A stretch of DNA of 64,000 bases, from assembly GCF_011602365.1 (NCBI RefSeq), contig NZ_JAAONZ010000004.1, positions 124,001 to 188,000 on the forward strand, given 5' to 3'. This stretch comes from Pseudomaricurvus hydrocarbonicus. GTDB taxonomy: Bacteria > Pseudomonadota > Gammaproteobacteria > Pseudomonadales > Cellvibrionaceae. Both the position numbers and the translations under genes were made by a program. Positions 43,618 to 52,981 of this stretch are shown here, piece by piece; the first letter of the stretch is position 1; each line of letters starts with the position of its first letter. The notes beneath the pieces are model-generated. The model saw only the letters and a list, made by a program, of their open reading frames with translations. It ran no database searches and was not told where the DNA came from.

Positions 43618-44022
43618 GCATTTATCCTTATTGCTAAATGTGGTGGATCAACCAATCTAGATATCACTACGGTTATACTTGGCTGATCGCGTCCAAGCTG
43701 CCTTGAGGGCAGAATGAAACCAAAGTGTTCAAGTTTCAGGCGGTGCCTGACGGGCTCTGGCCCTAAAAGTAATCTGTGACGCCTATAATCTCAAAAAAAT
43801 GGTTAAATTACAGCGAGATCTTATTGAAATGCTTGAATTTTTTTAGGATCAAGGTAATTTCATGTCCCCTGTATTCATACACACACGCCCTCCACAATAA
43901 TAACCCCAACGGAGGTAAGCAATGTACGGTGACGCCAGCCTGCATTGCTACCCAATAACACTACGATGAGGTTGCCTGCGACTATACCTTCTACACTAAG
44001 GCTGCGGCAGCACTAAGGGACG
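43618..44022. other. Divergent region between fimL and nhaB
   Basis: 405 bases. The only clear content is a short reading frame with an excellent ribosome site at 43922-43969 on the nhaB side. No terminator or strong repeat is seen. Confidence 0.45.
43922..43969 (+). CDS. Possible 15-residue leader peptide upstream of nhaB
   Basis: ATG 43922 follows a perfect GGAGGT Shine-Dalgarno (43911-43916) with five bases between. It reads MYGDASLHCYPITLR and then TGA at 43967-43969. It ends 53 bases before the first nhaB ATG. The ribosome site is better than that of most real genes in this window, which is hard to explain unless the frame is translated. It could be a regulatory leader peptide or a true microprotein. 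Not confirmed by any homology I know. Confidence 0.4.
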   Translation: MYGDASLHCYPITLR

Positions 44023-45534
44023 ATGAACATGGCTCACACTTTTTTTGAAGGACTTACCAAGAACTTTCTTGGGCAAGCTCCTAATTGGTACAAACAGGTC
44101 ATTGTTTGTTTCCTGGTTATCAACCCTATTCTCCTGTATATCCTAGGACCGTTTGTCACAGGTTGGCTGCTGATTGGGGAGTTTATCTTTACCCTGGCGA
44201 TGGCGCTGAAGTGTTACCCGCTGCAGCCTGGCGGACTTTTGGCCATTCAGGCTGCGATTTTGGGGATGACCAACCCGGAGTCCATATACCATGAGGTCGA
44301 GGCTAACCTGGAAGTCATTTTGCTGTTGGTGTTCATGGTGGCCGGCATCTATTTCATGAAGAGCCTGCTGCTGTTCGTCTTCACCAAAATCCTCATCGGT
44401 GTACGCTCCAAAGCGCTGCTGTCTTTACTGTTTTGTGTGGTGGCGGCCGTCCTCTCAGCTTTTTTGGACGCCCTGACCGTAACCGCGGTATTGATTACCG
44501 TGGCGGTAGGCTTTTACTCGGTCTACCACCAGGTGGCCTCTGGCAAGAACATCCATGTAGGCAATCATGACAGCGCCGATGACCAGCATGTCACAGAGTT
44601 CCACCGGGATGACCTGGATGCGTTTCGCGCTTTTTTACGAAGCCTGATTATGCATGGTGCTGTGGGCACAGCTCTGGGTGGGGTATGCACCTTGGTCGGA
44701 GAACCACAAAACCTGCTGATTGCTCAAACCGCGGGTTGGAGCTTTGTACAATTTTTCACCATCATGGCCCCCGTTACCATGCCCGTGCTAGTAGCTGGCC
44801 TGACCACCTGCTTCCTTCTTGAGAAATTTAAAATTCTTGGCTACGGCGTCGAAATCCCAGATAGTGTTCGTCATGTTTTGGAAGATTTTGCGGCGGCAGA
44901 AGAGAGTAAGAGAACCAAACGAGATACCGCTCAATTGGTGGTGCAGGCTTTGGTGGCAATCATTTTGGTTGCCTCACTGGCCCTGCATGTGGCTGAGGTG
45001 GGCTTAATTGGCTTGATGATCATTGTTCTTCTTACCGCCTTTAACGGCGTCATCGAAGAGCATCAAATTGGTCACGCTTTCGAAGAAGCGCTGCCCTTCA
45101 CCGCCTTGCTGGTTGTTTTTTTCGCGGTAGTCGCGGTTATTCACGACCAGCATTTGTTCAGTCCTATCATTCACTATGTCTTATCTCTGGAAGAGTCCAT
45201 CCAGCCGGCCATGTTCTTTTTAGCCAACGGTGTACTTTCCATGATCAGCGACAACGTATTTGTGGCTACGGTCTACATCAATGAAGTGAAAGATGCCCTG
45301 GATGCCGGAGAGATTACCCGTCAGCATTTTGACAAGTTGGCCGTGGCGATCAACACAGGCACCAACCTTCCCAGCGTAGCAACGCCGAACGGTCAGGCGG
45401 CCTTCCTGTTTTTGTTGACCTCAGCGTTGGCCCCCCTGATCCGCCTGTCTTATGGCCGTATGGTCATCATGGCGTTGCCATACACTCTGGTTCTGGGCAG
45501 TGTTGGTTTATTAATGGTCCTGACGGCGCTTTAA
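44023..45534 (+). CDS. nhaB: Na+/H+ antiporter NhaB
   Basis: 503 residues, about twelve membrane segments. N-terminal [21 protein letters not shown] and [26 protein letters not shown]-like sequence match NhaB closely. An internal block [25 protein letters not shown] and a charged loop (about 180-200) are as in the family. Exports sodium in exchange for protons at the inner membrane for pH and salt homeostasis. ATG 44029 is spaced better from AAGGGA (44015-44020) than the first ATG, so translation may begin two codons later. Followed by two strong hairpins. Confidence 0.95.
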   Translation: MNMAHTFFEGLTKNFLGQAPNWYKQVIVCFLVINPILLYILGPFVTGWLLIGEFIFTLAMALKCYPLQPGGLLAIQAAILGMTNPESIYHEVEANLEVILLLVFMVAGIYFMKSLLLFVFTKILIGVRSKALLSLLFCVVAAVLSAFLDALTVTAVLITVAVGFYSVYHQVASGKNIHVGNHDSADDQHVTEFHRDDLDAFRAFLRSLIMHGAVGTALGGVCTLVGEPQNLLIAQTAGWSFVQFFTIMAPVTMPVLVAGLTTCFLLEKFKILGYGVEIPDSVRHVLEDFAAAEESKRTKRDTAQLVVQALVAIILVASLALHVAEVGLIGLMIIVLLTAFNGVIEEHQIGHAFEEALPFTALLVVFFAVVAVIHDQHLFSPIIHYVLSLEESIQPAMFFLANGVLSMISDNVFVATVYINEVKDALDAGEITRQHFDKLAVAINTGTNLPSVATPNGQAAFLFLLTSALAPLIRLSYGRMVIMALPYTLVLGSVGLLMVLTAL

Positions 45535-45545
45535 CCACGACAGTC

Positions 45546-45574
45546 AACGTGAGCTGATGCCGTCAGCTCACGTT
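45546..45574 (+). terminator. Long hairpin just after nhaB
   Basis: Perfect 12-bp stem AACGTGAGCTGA/TCAGCTCACGTT (45546-45557, 45563-45574) with a five-base loop, 11 bases after the nhaB stop. Only weak T content follows, so it may protect the mRNA end or act together with the next hairpin. Confidence 0.6.
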
Positions 45575-45580
45575 ATACCC

Positions 45581-45617
45581 CCCCCAAAGCGAGACTAAAG
45601 GCTCGCTTTGGGGGTTT
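45581..45617 (+). terminator. Second hairpin after nhaB, probable terminator
   Basis: Perfect 13-bp stem CCCCCAAAGCGAG/CTCGCTTTGGGGG (45581-45593, 45602-45614) with an eight-base loop, followed by TTTGAATTT. Probably the actual stop for nhaB transcripts. Confidence 0.65.
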
Positions 45618-45886
45618 GAATTTGGGGTTTATGGTTCAGCAGAATCACCTTGCTACGGTGTGATGAGTGGTTTTTGCCCGGCGTTAACCGTTCATCGCGC
45701 TTAAAGCAGCGGGCCCAGCTTGGCTTTTTAAGGGCTTTCCAGGTTTGTTACTGCGGCTCTAACTGCCTGTACGGTGTAACCACGGTTGTAACTAGGTTTT
45801 TAACTAGGTTTTTAACTACGGTTTTAACTGCTCTACTTTTTAATGCGGTGTAAACTGCGGCTCCACTGAAGGTCCCAGCGGCGTCC
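45618..45886. other. Intergenic stretch between nhaB terminators and dnaQ
   Basis: About 270 bases with no gene, tRNA or other RNA that I can recognise. Contains a short tandem repeat (45777-45826). Several frames run through it but none has a start site or family match. Confidence 0.4.
45777..45826. repeat. Tandem 12-13-bp repeats, about four copies
   Basis: Unit TAACTAGGTTTT occurs twice exactly (45789-45800, 45801-45812), flanked by variants TAACCACGGTTG (45777-45788) and TAACTACGGTTTT (45813-45825). Lies about 60 bases past the dnaQ stop. Confidence 0.75.
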
Positions 45887-46591
45887 TCAGCTGCGCCAGA
45901 CACACGCCTCGCCCAACTCCTGTAATTTGAGTTCATGCCGCTCCAGCTCATCTGCGCTGGCCTGGACAACCGGCAGCGGGCGTCGATCCGGGTTGAGGCG
46001 TTGTATTCCCCGTATTTGCGCTCCCCCGGAGCTGGCATCCCCGGATTCGGCACCTCCCAATGACAAATTGGTTTGCCCCCCGGTCATCAGCAGGTACACA
46101 TCCGCTAAAATTTCGGCATCGAGCAGCGCGCCGTGAAGGTCCCTCTGGGAGTTATCGACACCATAGCGCTTACACAGCGCATCAAGGTTGTTCTTTTGCC
46201 CTGGGTGCTTTTGTCGAGCCATAACCAGGGTATCGATGACGCCACAGTGTTCGGTAACCGGCTCGTAAGCCGGCTTTAACTTGGCAAATTCATGATTGAT
46301 GAAACCGATGTCAAATGGCGCGTTATGGATGATGAGATCTGCACCGCGAACAAAGTCCATGAACTCTTGCGCTATTTGGGCAAACACGGGCTTGTCTTTA
46401 AGAAATTCATCGCTGATGCCGTGAACTTCCATTGCCCCTTCATCCACCGCTCGATTGGGCTGGATGTACTGGTGGTAATGGCGGCCGGTTAAACGACGAT
46501 TGACCAACTCAACACAGCCTATTTCAATGATCCGGTGGCCTTGTGACGGCTCCAGACCGGTCGTTTCGGTATCCAGTACAATTTGGCGCAT
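45887..46591 (-). CDS. dnaQ: DNA polymerase III epsilon subunit (proofreading exonuclease)
   Basis: 234 residues. 3'-5' exonuclease that proofreads for the replicative polymerase. ExoI motif VLDTETTG (residues 5-12), ExoII HNAPFDIGF (about 94) and ExoIII-epsilon LHGALLDAE with catalytic His and Asp (about 160) are complete. The C-terminal tail would bind the alpha subunit. Downstream of rnhA on the same strand, separated by 108 bases; the rnhA-dnaQ order is common in gammaproteobacteria. Confidence 0.95.
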   Translation of the reverse strand: MRQIVLDTETTGLEPSQGHRIIEIGCVELVNRRLTGRHYHQYIQPNRAVDEGAMEVHGISDEFLKDKPVFAQIAQEFMDFVRGADLIIHNAPFDIGFINHEFAKLKPAYEPVTEHCGVIDTLVMARQKHPGQKNNLDALCKRYGVDNSQRDLHGALLDAEILADVYLLMTGGQTNLSLGGAESGDASSGGAQIRGIQRLNPDRRPLPVVQASADELERHELKLQELGEACVWRS

Positions 46592-46699
46592 GTCTCTAGT
46601 GACTCTCTATTTTGGCGGCTTCGATAAATTCCAGGTGGGTCAGTACCCGGAAGGCGTTTCTGATAAGCCCAAGACGGCTGTTACAGAATCGGATTCAGG

Positions 46700-47137
46700 T
46701 TAGGCACTGATTTTACTGATGCCTCGATTGGCCAGTTCATCGGCGATTTCATTTTCCCGGTGGCCGCTGTGACCCTTGACCCAAAACCAGTGTACCTTGT
46801 GACGATTCACCTGAGCATCCAATAAACGCCAAAGGTCTTCATTTTTCACCGGTTTTCGGGCCGACGTTTTCCAGCCATTTTTCTTCCAGCCAGCCATCCA
46901 TGACATGATGCCCTGCCGCACGTATTGGGAATCTGTAGTCAAATTCACCTCGCAACTTTCCTTTAGAGCCTTCAGGCCTTCAATGGCAGCCATGAGCTCC
47001 ATGCGGTTATTGGTGGTGTTTGCCTCGCCACCACAGAGTGTGCGCTCAACGTCGCCATAGCGCAGTAAGGCTCCCCAGCCACCAGGACCAGGGTTGCCTT
47101 TGCAGGCGCCATCGGTAAACAAGTCTACTTGCTTCAC
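46700..47137 (-). CDS. rnhA: Ribonuclease HI
   Basis: 145 residues. Degrades RNA in RNA:DNA hybrids. All four metal-binding acidic residues are visible: Asp9 in [11 protein letters not shown], the Glu of NRMELMAA (about 47), the Asp of TTDSQYV (about 69) and the Asp of [10 protein letters not shown] (about 133). Its ATG overlaps the stop of the upstream methyltransferase gene by four bases, so the two are translationally coupled. Confidence 0.96.
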   Translation of the reverse strand: MKQVDLFTDGACKGNPGPGGWGALLRYGDVERTLCGGEANTTNNRMELMAAIEGLKALKESCEVNLTTDSQYVRQGIMSWMAGWKKNGWKTSARKPVKNEDLWRLLDAQVNRHKVHWFWVKGHSGHRENEIADELANRGISKISA

Positions 47138-47979
47138 TTCTTTCCTCTTACTTTTTTACATTCAATTCGTTGGCCGACAGCTTCGGGAACTCGGGATGTC
47201 GGCTTGCCGAGCACGAGCCCGGCCACCGGGTTAAAGCTGTTCCATAACGGTTTCGTGGGAATCATAGAGACCCGGTCTTTTCTGGCCAGCAATACATAAA
47301 AACCGCCAAAAGGCAGCTTTAGGCGGCTGCAGATTTTTTCCCAAAAACTGAACTTTTCAAGCAAGCCGGCATGATTTATCGGTAAACGATAGAAGCCTTT
47401 TTGCAAGTCCACAGGCTCACAATCGAGTAAATGCAGCCAGTCCATGACTCGCCCGGGTCTCAGCGAGCGCCGACGCCAGAAGCTGCCCGCCCCCACCCAT
47501 TGAGCCACTATTTTATAGGCTCCCTGAAGGCTCCAGGGGTTAAAGCCTACAATCACAAGGTGCCCCCGGGAAATCAATACCCTGTTGGCCTCTCTTAAAA
47601 CTTGGTGCGGTTTGGTCGAGTATTCCAGCACATGGTGCAGAATCACTACATCAATGGATTCAGGCGCAAGTGGCAGTGCCTCAAATTCCGCCAACGCCCC
47701 CGCGTCAAAGCCCGCAACCGGGGTGATGCGAAATTTGTGGTTGATGCGGCTACTATCGCTCAATTGCAGTTGATCAAAACAGCTCATTTCCAGCAGGTGG
47801 TAGCCAAACAACTCACCCAGCAGACTGCCCATCACGTCTTTTTGTTCGGTAAAGATCGCCTGAGCCAATGGCGTTTTCTCCCAGCCCTGTAACGACGTCA
47901 TCGTCACAGCCGAAGATCGCGGTCCGTGGCGCATTTCTGCCCAGCGCTTGATCTTGGATAACCCATCAAGCAATGCCAT
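47134..47979 (-). CDS. Class I SAM-dependent methyltransferase-like protein, motif I weak
   Basis: 281 residues, related to E. coli YafS by position (between gloB and rnhA) and by the segments [46 protein letters not shown] (about 109-155). The usual glycine-rich SAM-binding motif I (DLGCGxG type) is not evident; the matching strand reads [15 protein letters not shown]. Substrate unknown, possibly non-catalytic or atypical. Divergent from gloB, coupled to rnhA through an ATGA overlap. Confidence 0.78.
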   Translation of the reverse strand: MALLDGLSKIKRWAEMRHGPRSSAVTMTSLQGWEKTPLAQAIFTEQKDVMGSLLGELFGYHLLEMSCFDQLQLSDSSRINHKFRITPVAGFDAGALAEFEALPLAPESIDVVILHHVLEYSTKPHQVLREANRVLISRGHLVIVGFNPWSLQGAYKIVAQWVGAGSFWRRRSLRPGRVMDWLHLLDCEPVDLQKGFYRLPINHAGLLEKFSFWEKICSRLKLPFGGFYVLLARKDRVSMIPTKPLWNSFNPVAGLVLGKPTSRVPEAVGQRIECKKVRGKK

Positions 47980-48099
47980 AAATCCCTCTCATCTCGTCTG
48001 TCCTGCTGCCCAAATGGCCACAATGTGATCAACGATTATGCATTCAGCGATTGGATTCTGTATTATGCCGGTATCCACTCAAAAGCTCTACGAGACCTT

Positions 48100-48873
48100 A
48101 TGCTTAAAATCATTCCGGTACCCGCCTTCAATGATAATTACCTTTGGCTGTTCCATCGCTCTGGCAGCAATCGGGCTTATGTGGTGGATCCCGGGGATGC
48201 GCGCCCGGTTGAACAAGCGCTTGAACATTATGGTCTTGAGCTGGTCGGGATGTTGATCACCCACCATCATGCTGACCACACCGGCGGTATTGACGCTCTG
48301 CAGAAAGGCCGCAACATCCCGGTGTATGGCCCTCATTCCGCCAACATCGATAACGTCACTCAGCCATTGAGCGAAGGCGATCGGCTCTCACTGAAAGACG
48401 ATATAAGCTTCGAAGTGCTGGAGGTTCCGGGGCATACATTGGACCATATTGCCTTTCATTGCCCGGATGAAGCTGTACTGTTCTGTGGTGACACCTTGTT
48501 TGCGGGAGGTTGTGGCCGTATGTTTGAGGGCGAACCAAAGCAAATGCAGGCCTCTCTGGCCAAATTGGCGCACTTACCCCCCCAAACCCGAGTGTTCTGC
48601 GCCCATGAATATACCCAATCGAACCTGGCCTTTGCCCAGGCCGTAGAACCTCTCAATGAGGCGCTGAAGAATCGAGTTGAGGAGACACTCAACAAGCGAG
48701 CGCAGGGACTGGCGACGGTCCCCTCCCTGCTGCAACAGGAATTGGCCAGCAATCCGTTTTTACGGGTATCAGAAGTCAGTGTGATCGATGCCGCAAAAAA
48801 ACACAGCAACCGTGAAGTCACTGAACCCTGGGAAGTTTTTGCAGTCTTGAGAGGTTGGAAAGATAATTTTTAA
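48100..48873 (+). CDS. gloB: Hydroxyacylglutathione hydrolase (glyoxalase II)
   Basis: 257 residues from ATG 48100, the normal glyoxalase II length; the frame is open to 48025 but the extra 25 residues are not family-like. Metallo-beta-lactamase fold with the THHHADHTGG metal motif, GHTLDHIAFH, GDTLFAGGCGRMFEG and CAHEYTQSNLAFA. Hydrolyses S-lactoylglutathione to lactate and glutathione, the second step of methylglyoxal removal. Divergent from the methyltransferase gene and followed by mltD. Confidence 0.95.
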   Translation: MLKIIPVPAFNDNYLWLFHRSGSNRAYVVDPGDARPVEQALEHYGLELVGMLITHHHADHTGGIDALQKGRNIPVYGPHSANIDNVTQPLSEGDRLSLKDDISFEVLEVPGHTLDHIAFHCPDEAVLFCGDTLFAGGCGRMFEGEPKQMQASLAKLAHLPPQTRVFCAHEYTQSNLAFAQAVEPLNEALKNRVEETLNKRAQGLATVPSLLQQELASNPFLRVSEVSVIDAAKKHSNREVTEPWEVFAVLRGWKDNF

Positions 48874-49003
48874 TTAAGAGTTGCTCTTTTTATAACCTGA
48901 GTGGATAACCTGAACGCACTGGCCAATTATTGACCACAAGGGCATGCGTCCGTAGAATCCCCTCTTTCGCCCTATCATTTCGATATCAAAACAACGTGCC
49001 CTT

Positions 49004-50632
49004 ATGCTAAACAGAAGTAACCTACCCCTGATTGCCTGCGCCCTATTACTGGCTGGCTGCAATCAATCGACCTCCGTTAAAAATCTGGACACAGATTCAA
49101 ATTACACCTCAGACGATCGTATTGATTGGGTCCAGGCCGATCGAGTGTGCCAGAACGATGTAGACCCCTCTCAATCGGGGTTAGGCCATCAAGATTACAC
49201 CGGGCCCGACTATTCCAACCTTTGGAATCGCATCCGAAGCGGTTACCAGCTATCGGACTATGACAATGATCGGGTAAATACCCACCTTCGTTGGTATGCC
49301 CGCCACACCGATTACATTGAGCGTGTGACTCAGCGTGGCAATATTTACCTGTACCATATCGTTAAAGAGCTGGAAGCCAGAGGCATGCCGATGGAGCTGG
49401 CCCTTCTGCCCATCGTTGAAAGTGCGTTTGACCCGTTTGCCTATTCACACGGCAGAGCTGCAGGTATGTGGCAGTTCATTCCGGGCACCGGCAAGGCCTT
49501 CGGGCTGAAACAAAACTGGTGGTACGATGGCCGCCGGGACGTTATTGCTTCAACCGATGCGGCTATTAATTATCTGTCGAGCCTGAGCAAGCGATTTGAC
49601 GATGACTGGCTGCTGGCAATGGCCGCGTACAACAGTGGCGGTGGCAATGTGAACAAGGCTATCCGTAAAAACAAAAAGGCCGGTAAACCCGTTGATTACT
49701 GGTCACTGGATCTTCCCCGGGAGACCCAGAATTATATCCCCAAACTGATTGCTCTCAGTAAAATCATCAAAGACCCGGAACATTACAAGGTCAAGCTGGC
49801 CCCCATTCCCAATCAGCCGTTCTTTGAATCGGTTGATACGGGCTCCCAAATTGATCTGGCTCAGGCGGCCAATCTGGCGGACATGCACCTGGATGACCTT
49901 TACAAACTCAATCCGGGTTTCAACCGTTGGGCAACGGATCCTGAAGGCCCTCATCGTCTGCTGGTGCCGGTTGAAAAAGCAGACAGCTTTCGCTCACAAC
50001 TTGCCAAATTACCCGCAAACTCACGGATAGCCTGGGAGCGTTACAAGATTCAGTCAGGCGACTCTCTGTTGGCCATTGCTCGCAGGCACCATACGACGGT
50101 TGATGTGCTCAGAGAACACAACAACATTCGCGGTAACCTGATTCGCAAAGGGCAAATGCTGCTGATCCCCAAATCCAGCTTATCCGCTCAGGAATATGCG
50201 CAAACCCAAAGTCAGCGCCTGTCACGCACACAAGCTAACTCCAAGGGTAAAAGCGGTACCCGTAAGGTGAATTATGTCGTGAAAAGCGGTGATTCCCTGT
50301 GGAGTATTGCCCGCCGCCACAAGGTGCAAACCGGTCAGCTCGCCAAGTGGAACGGCATGGCCCCCAAAGACACGCTGAAGGTCAATCAAAAACTCGTGAT
50401 CTGGACTCCAGGTCAACAGCTGGCGCAGGCAGGAAGTTCTTCTTCCCGGGACAATGCGGTCGTTCGCAAGGTGTCTTACCGTGTGCGCGCTGGAGATTCT
50501 CTGGCCCGTATCGCGGGTAAGTTTAACCTGTCCGTCAATGACATTGTGAAGTGGAACCCGGTGAAGAAATCCGGTTACATTCACCCGGGACAATCTCTGA
50601 CGTTATTCGTGGACGTTACCCGAACCAATTGA
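49004..50632 (+). CDS. mltD: Membrane-bound lytic murein transglycosylase D with three LysM domains
   Basis: 542 residues. Lipoprotein signal with lipobox LLAGC (Cys near residue 19). SLT lytic transglycosylase domain (about 115-235) with the catalytic Glu in LLPIVESAFDP and the motifs GRAAGMWQFIPGTGKAFGL and AAYNSGGGNV. A degenerate LysM-like region (about 285-330) is followed by three clear LysM repeats (YKIQSGDSL, YVVKSGDSL, YRVRAGDSL) for peptidoglycan binding; E. coli MltD has two, as I recall. Cuts glycan strands at the cell envelope. Same order gloB-mltD as in Pseudomonas. Confidence 0.95.
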   Translation: MLNRSNLPLIACALLLAGCNQSTSVKNLDTDSNYTSDDRIDWVQADRVCQNDVDPSQSGLGHQDYTGPDYSNLWNRIRSGYQLSDYDNDRVNTHLRWYARHTDYIERVTQRGNIYLYHIVKELEARGMPMELALLPIVESAFDPFAYSHGRAAGMWQFIPGTGKAFGLKQNWWYDGRRDVIASTDAAINYLSSLSKRFDDDWLLAMAAYNSGGGNVNKAIRKNKKAGKPVDYWSLDLPRETQNYIPKLIALSKIIKDPEHYKVKLAPIPNQPFFESVDTGSQIDLAQAANLADMHLDDLYKLNPGFNRWATDPEGPHRLLVPVEKADSFRSQLAKLPANSRIAWERYKIQSGDSLLAIARRHHTTVDVLREHNNIRGNLIRKGQMLLIPKSSLSAQEYAQTQSQRLSRTQANSKGKSGTRKVNYVVKSGDSLWSIARRHKVQTGQLAKWNGMAPKDTLKVNQKLVIWTPGQQLAQAGSSSSRDNAVVRKVSYRVRAGDSLARIAGKFNLSVNDIVKWNPVKKSGYIHPGQSLTLFVDVTRTN

Positions 50633-50954
50633 TCGCACTAACGCCACCGGCTGACTTTCTCATGAACGGTTTGCGCCATGAGAAAGTCAACGTGGCCGTT
50701 GTGTCTTCGCTTAAGCGATCCCGATGACGGCGTCACTGTGATCGCCCCCGGCGCCTCTCACAACCTGAAACACAACCGGCAACTCATCCTTTCACCCCGT
50801 CCTCATCCACCGACTGCGGTCACCCCAAAAACCTCACGGTGACTCGCTGCACCGAACTCCCGAAGTACCCAGGCATCCCGCATAATGGCATAAGTCGATT
50901 GGAATTTGGGATAAAAATACGTAATCTAGGGTCTATAATGACCACAGGTTATTA
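50633..50954. other. Intergenic region between mltD and the yej operon
   Basis: 322 bases. One long inverted repeat near its start (50652-50689); otherwise no gene or clear signal. The promoter of the transporter operon should lie here but I cannot name its hexamers with confidence. Confidence 0.4.
50652..50689. repeat. 13-bp perfect inverted repeat after mltD
   Basis: TGACTTTCTCATG (50652-50664) and CATGAGAAAGTCA (50677-50689) around 12 bases, 19 bases past the mltD stop. No T-run follows on either strand, so it is a stable RNA 3'-end hairpin or a binding site, not a classical terminator. Confidence 0.6.
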
Positions 50955-52916
50955 ATGGCCAGAGATATCCCCAACATTGGAATGATTATGCCCCAACAAG
51001 GATTTAGTACTCAGAAGACTGCTTCTTTCCGACCACTAACTCATCTGCCAGGTCGCACCTTCCAGAAGGTGACCCAGAATTTTATCAACCAGGCCCGGTG
51101 TTACGGCGCCCTGTCAGTCTTGAGCTGTGTTTTGCTCCTGTCAGGCACGCTTGCCGTCAGCACAGCAGCGCATGCATCCACAGTCATCAAGGCACATGCC
51201 ATTGCGATGCACGACCAGCCCAAATACGGCCCCGATTTTGATCACTTCGAGTATGTTTCACCGAACGCGCCCAAAGGCGGGAGCGTCAAACTCTACAGCA
51301 TAGGCACTTTTGACAGCCTTAATGGATTTGTCGCCAAGGGTAACCCTGCAGACCAGCTGGGGTTGATCTACGACACCCTGACCGTCAGCTCAGCCGATGA
51401 GCCTTTTACCCAGTACGGTTTGCTGGCCAAAACCATGGAGTACCCCGAGGACCGCTCGTGGATCATTTATCACCTGGACCCGCAAGCGCGCTTTCACGAT
51501 GGTAAGCCAGTCACCGCAGAAGATGTGGCCTATACCTTCGAATTGCTCACGGAAAAAGGCAACCCTTTCTACAGCTTCTACTATGCGGACATCATTGATA
51601 CACAGGTCCTGGATCCACTGAGCATTAAATTCACCTTTAAAGAGAACGCCAGCCACGAAACGGTGCTGATTACCGGGCAGCTGCCGGTGCTGCCCAAACA
51701 CTTTTGGCAGGACAAGGATTTTGAAAACGCCAACTTGTTACCCCCCTTGGGCAGTGGTCCCTACAAAGTGTCCAAGGTTGATCCCGGCCGCTCTATAAGC
51801 TACGAGCGCGTCAAAGACTACTGGGGTATAAACCGCCCGACGCAAAAAGGGTCTTATAACTTCGATACCATAAAAGTGGACTATTACCGTGACGATGTGG
51901 TGGCTCTAGAGGCCTTTAAGGCCGGAGAGTATGACTTCCGCTTCGAACGGGTTTCAAAATTATGGGCCACTGCCTATAACAGCAATGCCCTTAGCGATGG
52001 GAGAATGATCAAGCGGGAAATTCCGCATAACAACCCCACCGGCATGCAGGCTTATGCCTTCAACCTGAGAAACCCCTTGTTTCAGGACGCCACCCTGCGT
52101 CAGGCGATTGGACTCGCGTTCGATTTTGAGTGGACCAATAAAAACCTGTTTTATGGTGCCTATAAACGAACCAACAGTTTCTTTGCCAACTCGGATCTGC
52201 AGTCTACCGGCTTGCCCTCGGAGTCAGAATTAAAATTACTACAGCCTTTCCGGGAGCAGTTGCCCGACAGTGTGTTTACCGAGACTTATGCATCGCCGGT
52301 ATCCACTGATGAGCGAAATCGTAAAAATCTCAGAAGCGCACAAAAGCTACTGCGCACGGCGGGCTACAAAGTGGTCAGCAACCAGTTGATCAGCCCTCAA
52401 ACTGGCCGGCCTGTCGAATTTGAAATTCTTCTTTACGATGATTCGTTTGAAAGGATTGCCAATCCATTCATACAAAACCTCAAAAAACTGGGCATTCAGG
52501 CAAACATACGTAAAGTCGATACCTCACAATACATCAACCGTCGCAGGACGTTTGATTTCGACATGATCAACCACGTATTTCCCCAGTCACTGAGCCCCGG
52601 CAACGAACAGCGGGACTTCTGGAGCTCTGAAGCTGCCAGCACACCAGGCAGCCGGAATATCATTGGCGTCTCTAACCCGGTCGTAGACGCTCTGGTCAGC
52701 GAAGTTATTGAGGCCAAAACCCGTGCGGACTTGCTGACAGCAACCCATGCTCTGGATCGTGTACTGTTAAATATGCATTACGTGATTCCCCAGTGGTACA
52801 CCAACACTCACAGAGTTGCCTATTGGGATAAATTTGGACAACCCGCAGTATCGCCAATTTATGACCCGGGTTATCAAACCGGCTTTATGACCTGGTGGGT
52901 CAGGCCAACCCCTTAA
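50955..52916 (+). CDS. yejA: Extracellular solute-binding protein family 5 (YejA-like)
   Basis: 653 residues. Periplasmic peptide-binding protein of the SBP_bac_5 family feeding the YejBEF transporter. The hydrophobic signal segment (ALSVLSCVLLLSGTLAV, cut after AHA) only starts near residue 50, so either the start is wrong or the leader is unusually long. Mature part: HAIAMHDQPKYGPDFDHFEYVSPNAPKGGSV, FHDGKPVTAEDVAYTFELL, and a C-terminal QWYTNTHRVAYWD typical of YejA. First gene of a four-gene transporter operon, 65 bases ahead of yejB. Confidence 0.9.
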   Translation: MARDIPNIGMIMPQQGFSTQKTASFRPLTHLPGRTFQKVTQNFINQARCYGALSVLSCVLLLSGTLAVSTAAHASTVIKAHAIAMHDQPKYGPDFDHFEYVSPNAPKGGSVKLYSIGTFDSLNGFVAKGNPADQLGLIYDTLTVSSADEPFTQYGLLAKTMEYPEDRSWIIYHLDPQARFHDGKPVTAEDVAYTFELLTEKGNPFYSFYYADIIDTQVLDPLSIKFTFKENASHETVLITGQLPVLPKHFWQDKDFENANLLPPLGSGPYKVSKVDPGRSISYERVKDYWGINRPTQKGSYNFDTIKVDYYRDDVVALEAFKAGEYDFRFERVSKLWATAYNSNALSDGRMIKREIPHNNPTGMQAYAFNLRNPLFQDATLRQAIGLAFDFEWTNKNLFYGAYKRTNSFFANSDLQSTGLPSESELKLLQPFREQLPDSVFTETYASPVSTDERNRKNLRSAQKLLRTAGYKVVSNQLISPQTGRPVEFEILLYDDSFERIANPFIQNLKKLGIQANIRKVDTSQYINRRRTFDFDMINHVFPQSLSPGNEQRDFWSSEAASTPGSRNIIGVSNPVVDALVSEVIEAKTRADLLTATHALDRVLLNMHYVIPQWYTNTHRVAYWDKFGQPAVSPIYDPGYQTGFMTWWVRPTP

Positions 52917-52981
52917 CAAATCTGCGGCATTACCCGAAATCGTGATAAAAAAACAAACCTAAAGGCACCCCAAACGCGTCT

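Noticed and set aside
45650-45853. 67-residue frame in the nhaB-dnaQ gap
   Set aside because: No ribosome site, no family likeness, and it runs through the tandem repeats.
45618-45886. Possible tRNA or small RNA between nhaB and dnaQ
   Set aside because: No cloverleaf, anticodon stem or TTC loop pattern could be found; only the short tandem repeats stand out.
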